Assembly: GCA_027484885.1 (NCBI GenBank)
Contig: JAIXSD010000103.1
Span: 1-11,572, forward strand
Length of the DNA stretch: 11,572 bases
Source of the DNA: Rubrivivax sp.
Lineage (GTDB): Bacteria; Pseudomonadota; Gammaproteobacteria; Burkholderiales; Burkholderiaceae_C
Reading direction: 5' to 3'
Within the stretch, counting starts at the first letter, position 1; the number at the start of each line of letters is the position of its first letter. A program made the translations under genes and the position numbers. Positions 1 through 7,677 of this stretch are shown here, piece by piece. The notes under the pieces are model-generated. The model worked only from the letters and a program-made list of their open reading frames with translations, had not been told where the DNA came from and searched no databases.

Positions 1-1539
1 GAGCTGCAATCGGGCGTGGTCAGCGACCTCAAGGCCAATGTCGATGTGGTCAATGAGCTGAGCAAGCAGATCGCCTTTGCCAACGACCAGATCTCGCGCG
101 CCAACGGCAACGGCCACACGCCCAACGACCTGCTGGACCAGCGCGACAAGCTGGTCTCCGAGCTGAGCAAATACATCCAGGTCACCACCCTGCCCGCCAG
201 CGATGGCACCCTGGGCGTATTCATCGGCGGCGGCCAGCGCCTGGTGCTGGGCGCGCAGGCGCAGGAGCTGAGCGTCACCCAAGACCCCTACGACAGCTCG
301 CGCGCCGCGCTGAGCATCAGCGATTCTGGCGGCCCGCGCTCGCTGGACGAGAGCGTGCTGACCGGCGGCTCCCTGTCCGCCCTGCTGCAGTACCAGAACA
401 AGGATTTGCAGGACGCCCGCAATCTGCTGGGCCAGATGGCCGCGGCCCTGGCTTCGCGCGTCAACGACCAGCAGGCCCTGGGCCTGGACCTGTCCGACCC
501 GCCGGGCAAGGGCGTGCCCATCTTCGGCTTTGGCCAGCCGCGCGCCCTGCCGGCCACCACCAATGCCCGCGCCGCCGATGGCAGCTTTGCCTCGAACGTG
601 AGCATGACCATCACCAACGCCAGCCAGCTGCAAGCCAGCGCCTACCGCCTGGAGAGCGATCTCAGCGGCTCCGGCACCTACAAGCTGACCCGGCTCAGTG
701 ACGGCTACACGCAAAACGTGGTCGATGGCGACACCATCGATGGCTTCAAGATCAGCTTCGGCGCCACGCCGCCCGCGCCGGGCGACTCCTACCGCCTGGA
801 GCCCGTGGCCCAGGCCGCCGTGGAAATGCGCCGTGTGCTGGAGCAACCCACCGGCATCGCCGCCGCCTCGCCCCTGACCGCCACCACCAATGTGGACAAC
901 AAGGGCTCGGCCACCGTCAACTCCATCTACGCTGTCAACGACCGTTTCGATGCCACCAAGCTGCCCATCAGCCTGGCTTTTGGCGACCCGGATCCGGCCA
1001 ACCCGGCCAAGCTGCAATACACCCTGACCCTGGCCGATGGCTCGGTGCTCAACGGCACCTGGGCCGCTGGCCAGAACATCGGCAACGAGCCCAATGCCAC
1101 GCCGCCCATCGACCTCGGCTTCGAGATGAGCTTGAACGGCGTGCCGCGCAAGAACGACACCATCTCGCTGGAGCGAACCCAGTTCCCCGCCACCAACAAC
1201 GGCAATGCCAAGGCCTTCCTGAACATCCAGGGGGAAAAGTTCGTCGGCCAGCGCCAGCGCCCCGACGGCAGCATCGCCGTGGGCGCCACCATCAACGAAG
1301 CCTACTCCGCCACCATGAGCGAGATCGGCTCGCGCGTGCAGGGCGCCACCTACCTCTCCAGCGTCTCGGTGGCCGTGGCCGCCGATGCCGAACAGACCCG
1401 GGCCGGCCAGGCCGGCGTCAACCTCGACGAAGAAGCCGCACGGCTGATGCAGTTCCAACAGGGCTACCAGGCCGCCGCCAAGGTCTTGCAGGCCGCGCAA
1501 AAACTGTTCGACGAGCTGCTGCAGATGGCAGCCCGCTGA
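1..1539 (+). CDS. flgK: Flagellar hook-associated protein 1 FlgK, C-terminal part (5' end outside window)
   Basis: FlgK is the first hook-filament junction protein, exported by the flagellar type III system and placed between hook and filament. The frame is open from base 1, so the N-terminus is cut off; 512 codons remain, and judging from usual FlgK lengths roughly 150 residues are missing (inference). Seen here: a helical stretch with the LLDQRDKLVSELS motif (nt about 127-170), typical of FlgK near residue 180-200; long beta-rich middle domains (nt about 600-1250); and a C-terminal helix at nt 1411-1536 containing GVNLDEEAARLMQFQQGYQAA, the family signature that packs against the N-terminal helix. 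The GTG at position 16 is an internal Val codon, not a start. flgL follows after 33 nt, the normal flgKL order. The middle region carries two copies of a beta module ending in a GD or ND turn (nt 721-807 and 1105-1185). Confidence 0.96.
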   Translation, partial: ELQSGVVSDLKANVDVVNELSKQIAFANDQISRANGNGHTPNDLLDQRDKLVSELSKYIQVTTLPASDGTLGVFIGGGQRLVLGAQAQELSVTQDPYDSSRAALSISDSGGPRSLDESVLTGGSLSALLQYQNKDLQDARNLLGQMAAALASRVNDQQALGLDLSDPPGKGVPIFGFGQPRALPATTNARAADGSFASNVSMTITNASQLQASAYRLESDLSGSGTYKLTRLSDGYTQNVVDGDTIDGFKISFGATPPAPGDSYRLEPVAQAAVEMRRVLEQPTGIAAASPLTATTNVDNKGSATVNSIYAVNDRFDATKLPISLAFGDPDPANPAKLQYTLTLADGSVLNGTWAAGQNIGNEPNATPPIDLGFEMSLNGVPRKNDTISLERTQFPATNNGNAKAFLNIQGEKFVGQRQRPDGSIAVGATINEAYSATMSEIGSRVQGATYLSSVSVAVAADAEQTRAGQAGVNLDEEAARLMQFQQGYQAAAKVLQAAQKLFDELLQMAAR

Positions 1540-1560
1540 TGGCGTCACCGCGCCCCAACC

Positions 1561-1566
1561 AGGAAG
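1561..1566 (+). promoter_or_regulatory. Ribosome binding site of flgL
   Basis: AGGAAG lies 6 nt before the flgL ATG in the 33-nt flgK-flgL gap. It supports the ATG at 1573 as the start. The short gap without a promoter-like element suggests cotranscription with flgK. Confidence 0.7.
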
Positions 1567-1572
1567 ACTCCC

Positions 1573-2793
1573 ATGCGCCTGTCCACCGCCAACATCTTTG
1601 ACAGCAGCATCGCCACCCTGCAGCGCCGCCAGGAGTCCATGCAGGCCTCGCAGCAGCAGCTCACCACGGGCAAAAAGATCACCAAGGCCAGCGACGACCC
1701 GACCGGCGCGGCGCGCTCCGAGCGCGCCCTGTCCACCATCGGCCGGGTCGATGCCAACCAGCGCGCGCTGGAGGCCAGCCGCAATGGCATGACGCTCAGC
1801 GAAGCCGCGCTGGGCGACGCCAACGAGCTGCTGCAGCAGATGCGCGAAACCATGATCGCCGCCGGCAACGCCAGTTACAGCGATGCCGAACGGGCCGGCC
1901 TGGCCAACAAGATCGCCGGCCTGCGCAACCAGCTGCTGGCCATTGCCAACCGCGGCGACGGCGCCGGCGGCTTTCTGTTCTCGGGCCAGGGCGCCAGCGA
2001 CCCGCCCTTCCTGGACCAGGCCGGCGGCGTGCGCTTCAACGGCGTCTCGGGCTCCATCCAGACCGGCAATATCGACAACTTCCCCCTGACCGTGGACGGC
2101 CGCCTGGTGTTCGAACAGGCGCGCAGCGGCAATGGCACGTTTGAGACCGGCCCGCTGCCCAATCTGATCTCGGTGCCGCCGGGCGTTTCGCCCAAGGGCT
2201 GGATCGACGCCGGCCGCACCGCCGACCCGTCTCAATTGACCGGCCACAACTACCTGATCGAAATCAGCGGCGCCAGCCCAGCCCAGACCATCACCGTGAC
2301 CGACACCGACCTCGGCACACCGGCCTTCAGCGCCCCGTTCGCGCCGGGCAAGGCCATCACCTTTGACGGCATGGCCGTGACCATCTCTGGCCAGCCGGTG
2401 GATGGCGACCGCTTCGAGATCAAGCCCGCGACCAACTCGCTCAAGCTCTTCGACGTGCTGGACCGCACCGTGGCCGAGCTGCGCACACCGCTGCGCACCG
2501 GCGTGGAGATCTCGCAGTCCAACTCGGGCCGCGTGCGCGATCTGGATGCGGTGATGACGAACTTACAAAATGTTCGCAGTCAGTTGGGTGAGAGACTGAA
2601 TAATCTGGACGGCACCGAATCCCGCATGGCCGCACTCAAGCAGTACAACCAGGCCGAACGCTCGGCCGCCGAGGACCTGGACATGGTCCAAGGCATCTCC
2701 GACTTCCAGAACCAGCAGACCGGCTACGACACCGCCCTGAAGACTTACGCCATGGTGCAGCGCATGTCGCTGTTCCAGTACCTCAATGTTTGA
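1573..2793 (+). CDS. flgL: Flagellar hook-associated protein 3 FlgL
   Basis: FlgL is the second hook-filament junction protein, sitting between FlgK and the flagellin filament; it is exported by the flagellar type III apparatus. The product is 406 residues. The first 55 or so residues (MRLSTANIFDSSIATLQRRQ, then QQLTTGKKITKASDDP) are the flagellin-like N-terminal helix, with the hallmark SDDP turn. The last 60 residues are the matching C-terminal helix, ending TYAMVQRMSLFQYLNV. Between them (about residues 195-295) is a beta-rich insert with FDGMAVTISGQPVDGDRFEI, which makes this longer than the roughly 317 residues of enterobacterial FlgL. Such inserts occur in other FlgL proteins (family knowledge) and here resemble modules in the adjacent FlgK. 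The start is fixed by an AGGAAG site 6 nt upstream. There is no sign of frameshift or truncation. Confidence 0.96.
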   Translation: MRLSTANIFDSSIATLQRRQESMQASQQQLTTGKKITKASDDPTGAARSERALSTIGRVDANQRALEASRNGMTLSEAALGDANELLQQMRETMIAAGNASYSDAERAGLANKIAGLRNQLLAIANRGDGAGGFLFSGQGASDPPFLDQAGGVRFNGVSGSIQTGNIDNFPLTVDGRLVFEQARSGNGTFETGPLPNLISVPPGVSPKGWIDAGRTADPSQLTGHNYLIEISGASPAQTITVTDTDLGTPAFSAPFAPGKAITFDGMAVTISGQPVDGDRFEIKPATNSLKLFDVLDRTVAELRTPLRTGVEISQSNSGRVRDLDAVMTNLQNVRSQLGERLNNLDGTESRMAALKQYNQAERSAAEDLDMVQGISDFQNQQTGYDTALKTYAMVQRMSLFQYLNV

Positions 2794-2820
2794 ACACCCC
2801 CGAATCGGATCCGCGGAGTC

Positions 2821-3999
2821 ATGAACCATCCCATCCTGAGCGCCCTGGCCCTCGGCTACACCCCCTTGATCGACCGCCAGCGCATGGTCACGGCCACCCG
2901 CCTGACCGTGATCCCGCTGCGCCCGGACGCCCAGCTCGACGCGGCCGATCTGCTGGCCGCCGTGTCCGAGGTCTGGCCGGCGGGCGGCCCCCAGGTTATC
3001 CTCAATGTGCTCAACGAAGGCCTGCTGCAGGAACTGCTGCGCGCCGAGGCGCCGGCCCATGTGCAGTTCGAGGTGCCCGCCTTCATGGCCGCCGACGAGG
3101 GCCTGGGCGAAGCGCTGCGCGCCCTCAAGAAGCGTGGCAACGGCCTGCTGCTCAAGGGCCGGCCCAGCGCTGCCCTGCCAGCCGAGCTGAACGCTTGCTT
3201 TGCCCAGCAGGTGCTGGACCAGGACGATGAGCAACGCGGCGGCGAGGCCAGCACCCTGCCGCGCCTGGTGGCCGGCCTGCGCAGCGCGGCCGACATCGAC
3301 GGCGCTTTCGGCCGTGGTGCCGCCGGCGTGATCGGGTGGCCCATGCAGGGCGCTTACGAGCCGCCACCCAATGCACCGCGCAGCGACATCCAGGCCGATC
3401 TGCAAGTCATCGTCGAGCTGATGTCGCGGGTCGACCAGGACGAAGACATCGAGCGCCTGGAGCAAACCCTCAAGCGCGACCCCAGCCTGGCCTTCAAGCT
3501 GCTGCGCTACCTGAACTCGGCCGCCTTCGGCCTGCCGGTCGAGGTGTCCTCCTTCCGCCACGCCATCATGTTGCTGGGCTATCCACGCCTCAAGCGCTGG
3601 CTGGCCCTCTTGCTGACCACGGCCAGCAAGGACCACAGCATGCGACCCATCATGTTTGCCGCCCTGCGCCGCGGCCTGCTGATGGAAGAGCTGGCCAAGA
3701 GCATGAGCGACAGCGAGCTGCGCGACGAGATGTTCATCTGCGGCCTGTTCTCGCTGCTGGACCACATGCTCAAACAGCCCTTCACCAAGCTGCTGCAATC
3801 CATCCCCATGCCGGAGCGCGTGCGTCAGGCCCTGGTCGATGGCAGCGGTCCTTACCAGCCCTATCTGGAGCTGGTGCACGCGATCGAGAACGAGTCGGTC
3901 TACGACTTCCGCGCCGCCGCCGAGCAGCTGATGCTGGGGGCGGAGGAGATCAATCACTGTGTGCTGCGCGCCCTGAACAAGGCCGCCCAACTCGAGTGA
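2821..3999 (+). CDS. HDOD domain protein with degenerate EAL-like N-terminus (YuxH-like)
   Basis: The product is 392 residues with no signal peptide or membrane segment, so probably cytosolic. Residues about 189-385 form an HDOD domain: a helical segment LQVIVELMSRVDQDEDIERL, then DPSLAFKLLRYLNSAAFG and HAIMLLGYPRLKRWLALLLT, matching the family pattern of an HD-superfamily fold without metal-binding His/Asp pairs. Residues 1-185 look like the N-terminal domain of YuxH-type EAL-HDOD proteins (YTPLIDRQ near residue 13; VILNVLNEGLL near residue 59; a GVIGWPMQGAY segment near the end, in place of the usual QG-Y motif). The EAL signature and the DDFG-type metal-binding acids are not seen, so phosphodiesterase activity is unlikely (inference). 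It may be a c-di-GMP-linked or protein-interaction regulator. It starts 27 nt after flgL, probably in the same operon. A GGAG lies only 2 nt before the ATG, closer than usual, so the start is likely but not certain. Confidence 0.85.
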   Translation: MNHPILSALALGYTPLIDRQRMVTATRLTVIPLRPDAQLDAADLLAAVSEVWPAGGPQVILNVLNEGLLQELLRAEAPAHVQFEVPAFMAADEGLGEALRALKKRGNGLLLKGRPSAALPAELNACFAQQVLDQDDEQRGGEASTLPRLVAGLRSAADIDGAFGRGAAGVIGWPMQGAYEPPPNAPRSDIQADLQVIVELMSRVDQDEDIERLEQTLKRDPSLAFKLLRYLNSAAFGLPVEVSSFRHAIMLLGYPRLKRWLALLLTTASKDHSMRPIMFAALRRGLLMEELAKSMSDSELRDEMFICGLFSLLDHMLKQPFTKLLQSIPMPERVRQALVDGSGPYQPYLELVHAIENESVYDFRAAAEQLMLGAEEINHCVLRALNKAAQLE

Positions 4000-4023
4000 G
4001 CGAGCACCCGGCCGGGCGCCCCG

Positions 4024-4029
4024 TAAACT
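4024..4029 (+). promoter_or_regulatory. Possible -10 box for a leaderless kinase transcript
   Basis: TAAACT lies 8 nt before the ATG of the multi-PAS kinase, in the 38-nt gap after the HDOD gene. A start site 7-8 nt downstream would put the 5' end at or within 2 nt of the ATG, giving a leaderless mRNA. This fits the absence of a Shine-Dalgarno sequence there. No convincing -35 hexamer is visible at 16-18 nt spacing, so this is a weak prediction; readthrough from the flgKL operon is equally possible. Confidence 0.3.
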
Positions 4030-4037
4030 CGGCCCAC

Positions 4038-7000
4038 ATGTCCGCTCAACTGTCAGCCCAACTCTCCCTCCTGCCCCAAGACCTCGCCGCCCTGCGCGGG
4101 GTGTTCGGACTCATCAGCGACCCGGTGCTCTTGCTCGGTGAGGCGCTGGAGGTGGTGGAGGCCAACCCCAGCGCGCAAAGCCTGCTCGAGCAGGCGGCGG
4201 GCCTGAGTGGCGGCAAGGGCTTGCATGGCCTGCAGACCAGCCATGGCGGCCGCGTCGGCGACTGGCTGCGCCTGGCCAGCCGCGCCCTGCTGGACGGCCG
4301 CCAAGGCCCGCCGCCCACCGGCATCAAGCTGGCCAATGGCCAGCGCGCCTTGCTGACCCTGGTGACCCTGGAGCCCCGCGCCGACGATGCTGCGCGCTGG
4401 ATGCTGCATGCCCGGCCGGAAGAAAAACACCGCGGCAAGCCCGCCGCCGGCAAGCTGGCCGGCGCCGCCGCCGCCGAGCATGCCCACGAAGGCCCGGCCC
4501 TGAGCGGCGACGCCAAGGCCCGCGAAGCCTTGCTGCGCGAGAACACCGAGCGCGCCCAAGCCGAGCTGGCCCAGTGGTTCGAAATGAGCCCCCTGCCCAT
4601 GTGCAGCTTCGATGCCCAGGGCCTGCTGCTCAAGGTCAACAGTGCCTTCACGGCCCTGTGCCTGCAGCCGCCCAGCACCTTGCACGAGGCCGACCCGGCC
4701 ATCCAGCAGCTGCTGGCATGGGAAAACGGCCGCCTGGCCGAAGCCCTGAGCGCGCACGAAGACGGCCTGCTGACCCAGGCCACCCTGGTGGACCCGGCCG
4801 GCCGCACACGCTGGCTGCTCGGCCGATTGCGGCCCCAGGCCGGCAGCAGCGGCCCGGCACGGCGCTATCTGGCCGTGCTGGAGGACCGCAGTTCCGAGCA
4901 GGAGCGCGACCTCGCCCACCAGCAGCTCGATGCCTTGATGGACACCGCCGGAGTCGGCCTGGCCACCTTCCAGCAGGATGCCGGCTGGCTGCGCCCGCGC
5001 ACGCCGCGCAGCCCGCCGGGCGGCGCCAATCTGGGCCAGGCCGCGGCCACCCAGCGCAACTCCCTGGCCAGCCTGCAGGGCGTGGGCCGCGACATCGTCG
5101 AGCCCAGCTCGCTCCATGAATTCGAGCGCCTGCAGCGGGCGCTCAAGAAAGGCGACCGCATCGAGGTCCGCTACGCCGTGCGCCACCCCGAGCTGGGCCG
5201 GCGCTGGCTGCTGACCCGGGTCGAACCCGGCCAGCTGGCCTCGGGCAAGCGCACCACCTCGGTGGTGACCCTGGACGTCACCGCCCAGACCCAGGCCGAA
5301 ACCCGCAGCGAACAGCTGCTGCACGAGCTGACCACCATCATGGACAGCGCCAGCCTGGGCCTGGCCTATCTGCGCGGCAACCAGCTGGTGCGCTGCAACG
5401 GCGGCTTCGAGCAGATGCTGGGCCTGCCGGGCCTGCAACACGCTGGCACGCCGGTGGCCCAGCTCTTCGCCGCCCTGCCTGAGCTGGCCCAGCAGGTGCA
5501 GGATGCCCTGCCCACGCTGCAGGCCCAGCAGACCTTCGAGGCCGAGTTCCTGCAGGTCGGCAGCGAAGCGGCCCAGCCGCGCTGGCTCTCGCTGAGCCTT
5601 CGCCAGGTGCGCGCGCCCTCCGAGGCTGGCGAGCTCGAGAGCGGCCCGCCGCGCGAGAGCGAAACCATCGCCGTGATCAGCGACATCTCCCGCCTCAAGG
5701 CCCAGCAGAGCGAGCTGGAAGCCCTGGTGCAGGACCGCGAGCTGATGTTCAGCCTCTCCGATGTGGGCATCGCCATCTTGCGCAAGGGCCGCATCGCCCG
5801 CGCCAATGACGCCCTGGCCGCACTGACCGGATACCGCATCCACGAGCTTGGCGGCCTGGCGCACGAGGCCTTGTTCGAGTCACCCCAGGATTTCGAGCAC
5901 CTCAGTGCCGAGGTGCGCGAGGCCTTGCAGCGCCAAGGCCTGTGGCGCGGCGAGCGCCGCGTGCGCCGCCAGGACGGCAGCGTGCTCTGGATGCAGGTCA
6001 GCAAGCGCGTGATGCGGCCCGGTGCGCCGGACGAAGGCATCATCGCCACCTACGTCAATGTGGATGACCGCTGGCGCGCCCAACAGTCGTTGATGCTGCA
6101 GACCGAGCGCGAGCGCGCCGTGCTGGACTCGGTGCTGGTGGGCATCGTCACCGTCGGCCGCGGCGGCATCGAGTGGATGAACCGCTCGGCGCGGCGCATG
6201 TTCGGCGGCGATCTGAGCGAATTCGCCGGCCAGCCCATGAGCATGGTGGCCACGCCGGCCTCGGACCACCCCTTCCGCCAAACCCACTACCTGGACGAGC
6301 TCACCGAGGGCCAGACCGAGGCCTTCGAGTGCCGGCTCAAGGCCCGCGATGGCCGCGAGTTCTGGGTGGTCGGCAATGTGGTGGTCACCGGCACGCGCGG
6401 CAGCGGCCGCCAGCTGACCTTTGCCTTGCTGGACATCGACCGCCGCCGCCAGGCCGAGGCGCAAACCCTGCAGGCCCAGGCATCGCTCAGCCGCATCATC
6501 GAAGCGGCGCCGCTGGCCATCAGCCTGCACGACGCCAAGACCCTGCGCGTGGAGCAGATCAACCAGGCCGCCGCCGCCCTGGCCGGCCGCAGCGAAGACG
6601 AGTTGATGGGCGCCAGCCCCGAGGATCTGTTCGGCCCGCTGCAGGGCGAGATGATCCGGCGCGATATGTTGAGCGCCCTGTCGGCCAGCGCCAGCACGGT
6701 GCTGCAGCGCGAGTACCGGCTGGGCGAAGGCGAGCATGAGCGCGTCTGGGATGCCCGCATCCTGCACCTGGCCGGCACCGGTGACAGCCCGGACTCCATC
6801 GACGAAGGCACGCCTGAACAGCTGCTGCTGGTGGCCAGCGATGTCACCGAGCACCGCGCCGCCGAGGAGGCGCGACTGCAAGCCGCCATCTCGCAGCGCG
6901 AGCTGCTAGTGCGCGAGGTGCACCACCGCATCAAGAACAATTTGCAAGGCGTGGCCGGCCTGCTGCAGCAGATTGCCGCGCGCCGCCCCGAGGTGGCCGG

Positions 7001-7511
7001 CGTCATCAACGAGGCGGTCGGCCAGGTTCAGGCGATTGCCCAGGTCTACGGCCTGCAGGTCGGCAGCTCCGGTCCGCTGCGCCTGCGCCGCGTGGTCGAT
7101 GCCATCATCGGCTCGGTGCAGCGCATGAGCGGGCGCCAGATCGCCAGCCACATCGAGGGCCTGACCTCCGAGCGGGTCAATGACTGGACCCTGCCCGAGG
7201 CGGAATCCATCCCGATCGCGCTGACACTCAACGAACTGCTCAGCAATGCGCTCAAGCACAGCCCGGCCGGCGCGGTCAGCTGCACCCTGCACTGCGGGGT
7301 GGACAGCGTCAGCGTGGCCATCACCAACCCGGGGCAACTGCCGCCCGACTTCAGCCTGGCGCAGGTGCCGGGCGGCGTCTCGGGCCTGGGCCTGGTGCGC
7401 GCCCTGCTGCCGCGCCGCACGGCACGGCTGAGCCTGGAGCAGCAAGGTGATCTGGTGGTCTGCCGGGTCGAGCTGCTGCAGCCCAGCGTCAGCCTGCAAA
7501 GCGCGCCCTGA
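4038..7511 (+). CDS. Soluble multi-PAS sensor histidine kinase, HisKA_2 family (PdtaS/EutW-like core)
   Basis: The product is 1157 residues with no transmembrane segment, so a cytosolic sensor kinase is expected. PAS or PAS-like segments begin near residues 20, 180, 300, 435, 570, 695 and 820; the clearest are at 570 (SDVGIAILRKGRIARANDAL), 695 (VLDSVLVGIVTV) and 820 (IIEAAPLAISLHD). The third (about 300-425) is atypical, with a Pro/Gly-rich stretch where the early beta strands should be. An Ala/Gly/Lys-rich linker covers about 136-155. The kinase core starts with LLVREVHHRIKNNLQGVAGL; the conserved His next to Arg is His963, the presumed phosphoacceptor. The ATPase domain has the N box NELLSNALKHS (Asn1065, Asn1070) and a glycine box SGLGLVRALLP (from about 1115). 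Its G1 box reads NPGQLP instead of the usual DxGxG. The open frame runs upstream to 3336, but that part overlaps the HDOD gene in another frame, so the ATG at 4038 is the best start. The ANTAR regulator 166 nt downstream is the expected partner. Confidence 0.9.
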   Translation: MSAQLSAQLSLLPQDLAALRGVFGLISDPVLLLGEALEVVEANPSAQSLLEQAAGLSGGKGLHGLQTSHGGRVGDWLRLASRALLDGRQGPPPTGIKLANGQRALLTLVTLEPRADDAARWMLHARPEEKHRGKPAAGKLAGAAAAEHAHEGPALSGDAKAREALLRENTERAQAELAQWFEMSPLPMCSFDAQGLLLKVNSAFTALCLQPPSTLHEADPAIQQLLAWENGRLAEALSAHEDGLLTQATLVDPAGRTRWLLGRLRPQAGSSGPARRYLAVLEDRSSEQERDLAHQQLDALMDTAGVGLATFQQDAGWLRPRTPRSPPGGANLGQAAATQRNSLASLQGVGRDIVEPSSLHEFERLQRALKKGDRIEVRYAVRHPELGRRWLLTRVEPGQLASGKRTTSVVTLDVTAQTQAETRSEQLLHELTTIMDSASLGLAYLRGNQLVRCNGGFEQMLGLPGLQHAGTPVAQLFAALPELAQQVQDALPTLQAQQTFEAEFLQVGSEAAQPRWLSLSLRQVRAPSEAGELESGPPRESETIAVISDISRLKAQQSELEALVQDRELMFSLSDVGIAILRKGRIARANDALAALTGYRIHELGGLAHEALFESPQDFEHLSAEVREALQRQGLWRGERRVRRQDGSVLWMQVSKRVMRPGAPDEGIIATYVNVDDRWRAQQSLMLQTERERAVLDSVLVGIVTVGRGGIEWMNRSARRMFGGDLSEFAGQPMSMVATPASDHPFRQTHYLDELTEGQTEAFECRLKARDGREFWVVGNVVVTGTRGSGRQLTFALLDIDRRRQAEAQTLQAQASLSRIIEAAPLAISLHDAKTLRVEQINQAAAALAGRSEDELMGASPEDLFGPLQGEMIRRDMLSALSASASTVLQREYRLGEGEHERVWDARILHLAGTGDSPDSIDEGTPEQLLLVASDVTEHRAAEEARLQAAISQRELLVREVHHRIKNNLQGVAGLLQQIAARRPEVAGVINEAVGQVQAIAQVYGLQVGSSGPLRLRRVVDAIIGSVQRMSGRQIASHIEGLTSERVNDWTLPEAESIPIALTLNELLSNALKHSPAGAVSCTLHCGVDSVSVAITNPGQLPPDFSLAQVPGGVSGLGLVRALLPRRTARLSLEQQGDLVVCRVELLQPSVSLQSAP

Positions 7512-7677
7512 GCGGCCGGAACTGATACGCCGGGGTCGAAAAGCCGCGCCCGTACGGCTCCGCACAGCCCCGTACTCACCCCAGGACGCCCCGGTCCCCG
7601 GTTTGGGCGACAATGCCAGCCAAACACAAGGTCGGCAGCAGCCGGCCGCATTCCAGCACAGCGGGGGACCTCCAGCG
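7512..7677 (+). other. Kinase-regulator gap with small hairpins
   Basis: This 166-nt gap lies between the kinase and the ANTAR regulator. Two small stem-loops can be drawn: AGCCG/CGGCT with an 8-nt loop (7542-7559) and GGAC/GTCC with a 6-nt loop (7584-7597). A third, CCGG-TCC-CCGG (7591-7601), would exclude the second and is followed by only TTT. GACAAT at 7609-7614 resembles a -10 box but has no good -35. Stems of 4-5 bp are expected by chance in such GC-rich DNA, and the loops do not match the ANTAR consensus (A at 1, G at 4). No protein is encoded here that I can support. Confidence 0.35.
7663..7668 (+). promoter_or_regulatory. Ribosome binding site deciding the GTG start of the ANTAR regulator
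   Basis: GGGGGA lies 9 nt before the GTG at 7678. It is the only good Shine-Dalgarno-like sequence near the start of the receiver domain, and it selects the GTG over extending the open frame into the upstream kinase gene. Confidence 0.6.

Noticed and set aside
2563..3990. Long - strand open frame (475 codons) opposite the HDOD gene
   Set aside because: It mirrors the HDOD gene; its Gln/Gly/Ala/Leu/His-rich translation matches no family and is what the reverse complement of GC-rich codons produces.
3336..4037. Upstream extension of the large kinase frame to 3336 (1391 residues)
   Set aside because: The extra 234 residues overlap the HDOD gene in another frame, are Arg/Pro/His-rich and look like an out-of-frame translation; the ATG at 4038 lies just after the HDOD stop.
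4024..4050. Flagellar sigma-28 promoter beginning with TAAA
   Set aside because: At 15 nt spacing the second half reads CGCTCAAC, not GCCGATAA-like, and falls inside the coding region.
4053..5864. Long - strand open frame (603 codons) opposite the large kinase
   Set aside because: The + strand frame has clear PAS and kinase motifs; the antisense translation is Gln/Gly/Ala-rich low complexity without recognisable domains.
5880..6881. - strand open frame (333 codons) opposite the large kinase
   Set aside because: Same antisense shadow effect; no domain or ribosome binding site seen.
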